Below, in pieces: positions 62,901-64,000 of a DNA stretch of 64,000 nucleotides. Numbering within the stretch: the first letter of the stretch is position 1; each line of letters opens with the position of its first letter. This DNA comes from Sclerodactyla briareus (Eukaryota > Echinodermata > Holothuroidea > Dendrochirotida > Sclerodactylidae): contig JAODTK010005785.1 of NCBI GenBank assembly GCA_026419785.1, positions 1 to 64,000 of the forward strand, given 5' to 3'. The position numbers were made by a program, and so were the translations under genes. The notes beneath the pieces were generated by a model. It was not told where the DNA came from, searched no databases, and worked only from the letters and a program-made list of their open reading frames with translations.

Positions 62901-63288
62901 ACTGCTAATGGTACCAACAATATTCAATTCATTGGAAACCTAGTGTGACTTTAGCTGGGCAACATGGCGATTATACTGTATGCAGTAAGCTCAACAAATT
63001 CAAAAAAGAGATGAGTGCATGGATGCATGGCGCTTGTGGCAATTCCTCAACCTAAACATTTAGCAACATTTCTCAAAGCAATGAGTTACCATTTAGTGGA
63101 ATAACCTTTGAGAGATTGTTTGCTCCAAAGCCCCGCTCAATCATTAATATTCATCAGATGGGATACTGACCTCGTCTTGGCCTTCCTTGGGAGAGTTATG
63201 ATGGTCGTGAAGCAGATGTTATACTCCTGTATTATGGACGGGTACAGGCTGTTAAAATCCAACAGTAGGATGAACTGGTCGTAGAAAC
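39933..63288 (-). CDS. POLA1: DNA polymerase alpha catalytic subunit, 3' half of the gene (14 exons seen, 5' part outside the window)
   Basis: POLA1 is the B-family polymerase subunit of the nuclear polymerase alpha-primase complex, which extends RNA primers at replication origins and on Okazaki fragments. Reading the minus strand from right to left, exon-sized open segments match the family in the correct order: motif A ([10 protein letters not shown]), the [10 protein letters not shown] block, motif B ([10 protein letters not shown]), motif C ([14 protein letters not shown]), [35 protein letters not shown], the DPIEG region, the CPSPEC and LPCPAC cysteine pairs of the C-terminal zinc region, and SEVNLSQLF near the stop. 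Each is bounded by AG acceptors and GT donors, so this is a spliced gene and not a processed copy. Exonuclease and N-terminal exons must lie beyond 64 kb. Nearly every exon carries one or more single-base breaks in frame, probably assembly error, although an allelic pseudogene is possible. The match to the family is from memory of conserved motifs; identity of the gene is very secure. Confidence 0.93.
40851..40951 (-). CDS. POLA1: POLA1 exon: [20 protein letters not shown]
   Basis: After an ATTTACAG acceptor the exon reads [20 protein letters not shown], the family word just after the last zinc module. One missing base after FDVEK lets it continue [13 protein letters not shown] to an AAG/GTAATT donor; without it an in-frame TAA follows. 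Preceding exon ends in TPE, which joins directly to YTDK as in other animals. Confidence 0.93.
41165..41345. repeat. 102-bp tandem duplication in the last POLA1 introns
   Basis: CGATGTTATCAGTGTTCAAG at 41169 and CGATGTTATCATTGTTCAAG at 41271 each continue ATAAGGTTAC, TATAGATAATCT and GTTATTCACCACATTGACCGCATGGAAC. It lies between the LPCPAC exon (41401-41497) and the YTDKDLY exon. Confidence 0.85.
41401..41497 (-). CDS. POLA1: POLA1 exon: second zinc module (LPCPAC)
   Basis: After a GTGCGCAG acceptor the exon reads [14 protein letters not shown] and, after one frame correction, [14 protein letters not shown], ending at a GAG/GTTAAC donor. This parallels NRTRHLPL..GPLCPACMKATLQPE in the human protein, as I recall it. 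CPAC is the second half of the C-terminal zinc module. The exon carrying the partner cysteines of this module was not found between here and 43071. Confidence 0.9.
41695..42125. repeat. G/A-rich degenerate repeat
   Basis: Units of the form CAGAGG.GGGAGG..GTGT..T...AACTGTA recur near 41730, 41755, 41810, 41890, 41990 and 42060 with irregular spacing. One strand is strongly purine-biased. It lies in a POLA1 intron. Confidence 0.55.
42126..43070. other. POLA1 intron without a recognised exon
   Basis: The missing middle part of the POLA1 zinc region (between the CPSPEC and LPCPAC exons) should lie between 41498 and 43070 but was not recognised. A 65-codon open frame on the minus strand at 42733-42930 contains NKLIQLYDG, faintly like the NKLI..YDG words of the missing part, but the rest does not fit. 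Confidence 0.4.
43071..43261 (-). CDS. POLA1: POLA1 exon: first half of the C-terminal zinc region (CPSPEC)
   Basis: After a TTTCGCCAG acceptor the exon gives [33 protein letters not shown] and then [20 protein letters not shown] before GTAAGT. In POLA1 the corresponding stretch leads from GLDPTQF through a DALLGG word to [20 protein letters not shown]. The C-x3-C pair is the first half of the first C-terminal zinc module, which binds the B subunit. Several frame changes occur in the first 110 bases; the last 80 bases are open. Confidence 0.9.
43410..43650 (-). mobile_element. LINE-type 3' tail fragment
   Basis: On the minus strand GGAAGGGCATCCAGTCGTAA with AAAACCACTGCT resembles the GGAAGGGCATCCGGCCGTAAAA tail that ends many animal non-LTR elements. 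The plus-strand open frame of 102 codons across it is a by-product. Confidence 0.4.
44225..44765. repeat. About 1.5 units of the 310-bp repeat with a CA-rich end
   Basis: ACCAAGTATGAGC at 44296 and ACCAAGTATAGCC at 44611 are 315 bases apart, with ATCGTGTTTACAGG, TTTTCACAATCTTGAACCTC, GGTGACCTCAGATGACCTC and AAACAATAGGGTTC between. The second unit runs into GTCACACACACACAAC, a CA tract, ACAACGTGACTGCATAGATG and TCCTCTGACTTCGTTCGAGG, the same end as the array at 48-49.9 kb. Confidence 0.8.
45416..45596 (-). CDS. POLA1: POLA1 exon: DGSSL..RAYHP..WAQQ..HPVLARL..DPIEG
   Basis: The words [34 protein letters not shown] and DPIEG occur in family order on the minus strand, in three alternating frames, and the exon ends at a CCCTCG/GTGAGG donor. 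The acceptor chosen is CCAAAACAG directly before DGSS, which matches the vertebrate splice position of the word. An upstream acceptor at 45626 would add ten residues. At least three single-base breaks are present. Confidence 0.85.
46985..47337. repeat. Polypurine tract (GGGGAA-type)
   Basis: About 300 bases almost without pyrimidines on the plus strand, made of GGGGAAGGGGAAAT, GGAATGGAGGGAAGGGG and similar. It directly adjoins the PQDYPNKK exon of POLA1, on the downstream side of its donor. Long mirror-like purine runs of this type can form triplex DNA. Confidence 0.85.
47338..47459 (-). CDS. POLA1: POLA1 exon: [16 protein letters not shown] to DTVSY
   Basis: After a TTTGACAG acceptor the exon reads PQDYPNKK, then SLP and VQVAL in neighbouring frames, then a GAGDTVSYSFV-like end before GTGAGC. 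In the family, DPQDYPDKKSLPHVHVAL is followed closely by GDTVSY. At least two base corrections are needed. A 300-base polypurine tract follows immediately in the intron (higher-purine strand is plus). The exact donor (47338 or 47341) is not certain. Confidence 0.8.
47868..47978. repeat. Poly-A of about 110 bases
   Basis: Two isolated C interrupt an otherwise pure A run. It abuts the 310-bp repeat array that starts with TAATAGGGTCCGCAC. The length is unlikely to be accurate. Confidence 0.9.
47979..49900. repeat. Tandem array of a 310-bp TGACCT-rich repeat with a defined 3' end
   Basis: ACCAAGTA occurs at about 48120, 48340, 48651, 48961 and 49275, with typical spacing of 310-314. Each unit holds TGACCT(C/T)..TGACC, AAACAATAGGGTTC, GGGGAACACACATACCAAGT, ATCGTGTTTACAAG, GAAATTGGCCAAA and TTTTCAGACTTTGACCTC. 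The last unit ends AAGCTGAGGCGTCACAC, and after about 350 unrelated bases a CA tract (49755-49845) leads to ACACGTGACTGCTAGATTTC and CTCTTGACTTCGTCAAGGAA. It occupies a POLA1 intron. Confidence 0.85.
49500..49590 (-). other. Weak candidate for a missing POLA1 exon
   Basis: After TTCCTTCCTCAG (ending about 49596) the minus strand reads, in mixed frames, words such as KVLT before a GTGTAAGT-like donor near 49550. The expected family word in this interval is FEINKALTK. Too short and too poorly matched to call. Confidence 0.2.
50441..50516 (-). CDS. POLA1: Probable POLA1 exon: thumb helix after RRDW
   Basis: Between a GGGGCACAG acceptor and a CACAG/GTGAAG donor, the minus strand can be read, with at least two frame corrections, as a segment resembling the family's VIGQILSDQSRDTIVENI helix, including the RDHVLQ word. 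It lies in the right place between the RRDWCELAK and PQDYPNKK exons. The match is weak at residue level, so the assignment rests mainly on position and splice sites. Confidence 0.5.
51991..52102 (-). CDS. POLA1: POLA1 exon: [12 protein letters not shown] to [12 protein letters not shown]
   Basis: After a TTCTTTCTAG acceptor the exon reads [18 protein letters not shown] and later [12 protein letters not shown], ending at a GGAA/GTAAGT donor. This is the B-family thumb motif in which KYAAL and the RRDW word sit about 20 residues apart. Two missing bases just before RRDW break the expected KGLDIV word. Poly-A in the following intron is 14 bases long. Confidence 0.9.
52662..52751 (-). CDS. POLA1: POLA1 exon: [15 protein letters not shown] block
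   Basis: After a CTATTTCAG acceptor the exon reads [15 protein letters not shown], nearly identical to the vertebrate protein as I recall it. It then needs one surplus base removed twice to continue as [13 protein letters not shown] before a GAGAGAA/GTAATT donor. This is the palm/thumb transition of the polymerase. The residues that should link it to the YGDTDS exon (a VFKLGNK-like word) were not found in the 1.2 kb between them. Confidence 0.92.
52852..53046 (-). other. GC-rich open segment with a strong hairpin inside a POLA1 intron
   Basis: The minus strand is open for 64 codons and reads [20 protein letters not shown] then [20 protein letters not shown], an orderly composition unlike the surrounding AT-rich intron. 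It does not match POLA1. Part of its oddness is a hairpin at about 52908-52947 (CCTGTGGGTGGGGCC..GGCCACCCCCACAGG). It could be an exon of a nested gene on the same strand or a mobile fragment. Confidence 0.35.
53957..54043 (-). CDS. POLA1: POLA1 exon: motif C (YGDTDS)
   Basis: After a TTTGTGCAG acceptor the exon reads M(N)[16 protein letters not shown], where the bracketed residue needs one missing base. YGDTDS carries the second catalytic aspartate pair of the polymerase active site. It continues CGNSTSL, then meets an in-frame TAG, then MEQ and a CAAG/GTTTGT donor. As I recall the human protein, the sequence after INTN is STNLEEV, so CGN looks like a three-residue insertion. The TAG is most simply one more base error. 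Confidence 0.92.
54490..54740. other. CpG-rich patch in a POLA1 intron
   Basis: CpG dinucleotides are dense here (GATGCGCGACGACTCGCAAT, CGAACGCGGCAAG, TTACGCGG, AACGCGATG) compared with the intron around it. A 73-codon frame (54516-54737) is open on the plus strand with several cysteines but no domain. It may be a recent insertion. CGCAGGCCTTTGTTTGCG near 54814 and GCGCAACAAAGGCCC near 54912 form an inverted pair about 100 bases apart. Confidence 0.4.
55380..55880. repeat. Repeat flank related to ATTATGCAAATTAGAC sequences
   Basis: AATTATGCAAATTAGACAAT here and AATTATGCACATTAGACTAC at 58382 flank the 610-bp array on both sides, together with GACCT..CCTAGT.ACCTGATT-type words. A run of C lies at 55797-55813. 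Confidence 0.45.
55880..58195. repeat. Tandem array of an approximately 610-bp unit, about four copies, with internal half-repeats
   Basis: GCGGGAGTTG-type words recur at about 56095, 56710, 57313 and 57943, and CGTAACTCCTTA words at about 56170, 56790, 57395 and 58035. Each unit contains two related halves: one with CATGTATACATCCACTCCTA and GATGAACATGCCCA.TGCTATT, the other with GTGACGCATCCACTCCTAG and AATGAACACGCCCAATGTTATT. The rest carries TGACCTTGAATGACCTTTAA and GACAGAGGTCAAAATGAGGT. The array fills much of the 4.9 kb intron between the motif B and motif C parts of POLA1. Confidence 0.88.
58196..58790. repeat. Repeat end with GACGGACAGA tail
   Basis: AAATTATGCACATTAG and later GCATGACAAGACGGACGGAC, AGACAGATGGACAGACAGG and ACACACACAACAAAGGACCACTATGTCGGCT form the 3' end of an interspersed element. 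A similar end (AGAGACAGACACACACAGGG, GTGATCACTATGTTCC) is at 35705-35760. Confidence 0.5.
58940..58970 (-). CDS. POLA1: POLA1 micro-exon: ILMHT..EMVEK
   Basis: A very short exon between a CCCCCAACAG acceptor and a GAGAAG/GTAAAT donor. Allowing two missing bases it reads as the alpha-family link between the GRE end of the motif B exon and the [12 protein letters not shown] exon. Its position and junctions fit both neighbours. Its small size and the required corrections lower certainty. Confidence 0.72.
59390..59560 (+). mobile_element. SINE-like fragment with a tRNA B box
   Basis: ATGGTTCGATTCCCAGTCGG contains GGTTCGATTCCC, a perfect polymerase III B box. It is followed by a non-tRNA body (CAGAGGGCCTGGCAATGG, GTGTGCGCTCAGCACAGAGA). 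No convincing A box is seen 35-60 bases upstream, so this is a truncated SINE and not a tRNA gene. Confidence 0.45.
60371..60496 (-). CDS. POLA1: POLA1 exon: motif B ([10 protein letters not shown])
   Basis: After a TTTCTACAG acceptor the exon begins YD and contains [15 protein letters not shown] and then [12 protein letters not shown] before a GAGAG/GTAAGA donor. NSMYG is the motif B helix that contacts the incoming nucleotide. Three reading frames are needed across 126 bases: breaks lie in the YDIRQKALK part, just before ANSMYG, and around the residue after SRF. The conserved words are unmistakable even so. Confidence 0.9.
61586..61744 (-). CDS. POLA1: POLA1 exon: block between motifs A and B
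   Basis: A fully open 159-base exon (53 codons), bounded by a GACAG acceptor and a CAA/GTAAGA donor. It contains [20 protein letters not shown] and NPDLKLQ, the alpha-family block just before the YDIRQKALK/NSMYG motif. It is the cleanest exon of the gene, with no frame breaks, which argues that the gene itself is functional and that breaks elsewhere are errors. Confidence 0.94.
62190..62995. repeat. 59-bp minisatellite, about 11 copies, between 85-bp direct repeats
   Basis: The unit reads GTGGATTATACTGTATATGG, TAGATTATACTGTGGAGATT and ATACTGTGTGCAGTAATG, with a period of 57-59 from about 62258 to 62890. On both sides lies a related longer sequence (ACCAACAATAATTGCTTCAT / ACCAACAATATTCAATTCAT, GGAAACCTAGT, CTGGGCAACATGG.GATTAT, TATGCAGTAA). 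It sits in the POLA1 intron between the motif A exon and the next. The plus-strand open frame across it is a by-product. Confidence 0.9.
63171..63288 (-). CDS. POLA1: POLA1 exon: polymerase motif A (region II)
   Basis: The minus strand opens after a TTCCAG acceptor and reads [18 protein letters not shown] followed by [12 protein letters not shown]. The aspartate of DFNSLYPS is one of the two metal-binding catalytic aspartates of B-family polymerases, and the wording is alpha-specific. The exon ends at an ACGAG/GTCAGT donor and is intact in frame. The phase left at its end does not match the next exon found, so either a base is missing or a small exon lies between them. Confidence 0.93.
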
Positions 63289-64000
63289 CTGGAAGGCAGG
63301 CAAACAAGATTACTGATGCATCGAGTGTCGTAGAGGAAAGGGGAGGGAGGAGGGGAAGAGGACCCGCTAGTAGCCTTTGTGCTTTCTTTCGAATGTTGTA
63401 CCACATTGCTGCACTGGATTTACATACAGTTAATGTCTTTAGTAACATACAATACGTCACTCTTGATACAGCGAGCGCCCGGTGGGTTAGGGGATTCCTT
63501 CCCTATGTCTCAGTTTGCCATATGAGCTCCTCCCATAATTGGTCGCTTTTATGACCTTTGAACTTGAACACCCCATGGGTACCACTAATCGCTAATAGAA
63601 ACACTGACCAAGAATAATGATAATCCAACATGATGTGAAGAGCATTCTTTCCCCATAATAGCTCACTTTGCCCTATTCAAACCTCGATCCTAAATTCAAG
63701 AAAACACCATAGGTATACTATTAGTTAATAATAACACAGACAAGTATCATGATGATATAACCTGATGCATAGGATCAGATGCATTTTGCAATTTCTCCAT
63801 TAATAAGCTCATCTCCCACATTTTAACCATCTGAGGCCTATGAGCATGTTAACAGCACTGAAAAGTTAATTTGATCTCTCCGTAGGTTGTCATTTAAAAA
63901 AAATATAGCCCTAGGCAACACAAGTACAGTTTTCAGAAGTCTACTGAGTTCAGCTAATCTTTTCCTGGTCTTAGAAACCAGAATTCAATTGTCAATTCTG
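63289..64000. other. POLA1 intron upstream of the motif A exon
   Basis: No further POLA1 exon is recognised to the right edge. GAGCGCCCGGTGGGTTAGGG at 63472 resembles a SINE word. The rest is AT-rich with short repeat-like phrases (TAGCTC..CCCATA, ACCATAGGTATACTA). Confidence 0.5.

Overview
This is a eukaryotic, intron-rich and repeat-rich window, almost certainly from a marine invertebrate. No bacterial-type operons are present. Coding sequence appears only as short exons with GT/AG borders and animal-type protein domains. The abundance of TAGGCCTA-type palindromes, tRNA-derived SINEs, L2/CR1-like LINE remnants, MITEs and tandem satellites built on TGACCT-rich units fits an invertebrate deuterostome. 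An echinoderm is my best guess, from recollection and not proven here. Many exons that are clearly conserved carry single-base gaps or extra bases, and there are very long homopolymers (52 T at about 13.68 kb; about 110 A at 47.87 kb). The simplest reading is an unpolished long-read assembly.

Right part (39.9-63.3 kb, minus strand): the 3' half of the gene for the catalytic subunit of DNA polymerase alpha (POLA1). Fourteen exons were located by eye, running from polymerase motif A (DFNSLYPS) at 63.2 kb, through motif B ([10 protein letters not shown]) at 60.4 kb and motif C (YGDTDS) at 54.0 kb, to the C-terminal cysteine modules at 43.2 and 41.4 kb and the stop codon at 39.93 kb. The 5' half lies beyond the right edge. 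Two small pieces were not found: the few residues between the YGDTDS exon and the VKSEVNK exon, and the middle of the C-terminal zinc region. The introns hold a 59-bp minisatellite, a four-copy array of about 610 bp with internal half-repeats, two arrays of an approximately 310-bp repeat, polypurine tracts and SINE-like pieces.

Left part (6.2-13.7 kb, plus strand): at least two exons of a gene encoding a PTB (phosphotyrosine-binding/PID) domain. The two exons join in phase once one frameshift in each is allowed for. I could not assign it to a named family. A GC-rich open exon at 13.4 kb, with an LxxLL-like motif, may be a downstream exon of it. This part also holds two MITE-like elements with terminal inverted repeats (8.55-9.25 kb and 17.55-18.0 kb), a tRNA-derived SINE, a GACTCG repeat and a 55-bp minisatellite.

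Middle (14-39.9 kb): mostly anonymous intergenic or intronic DNA. It holds a decayed LINE reverse-transcriptase tail (about 25.15-25.8 kb, minus strand), a GC-rich repeat around GGGCCC/CCACGTGG motifs (29.3-29.6 kb), a 130-bp tandem repeat (37.6-38.0 kb) and a few exon-like open stretches I could not identify. I see no new defence, mobile or metabolic system. The most noteworthy items are the unassigned PTB gene, the structured satellite families and the MITEs.
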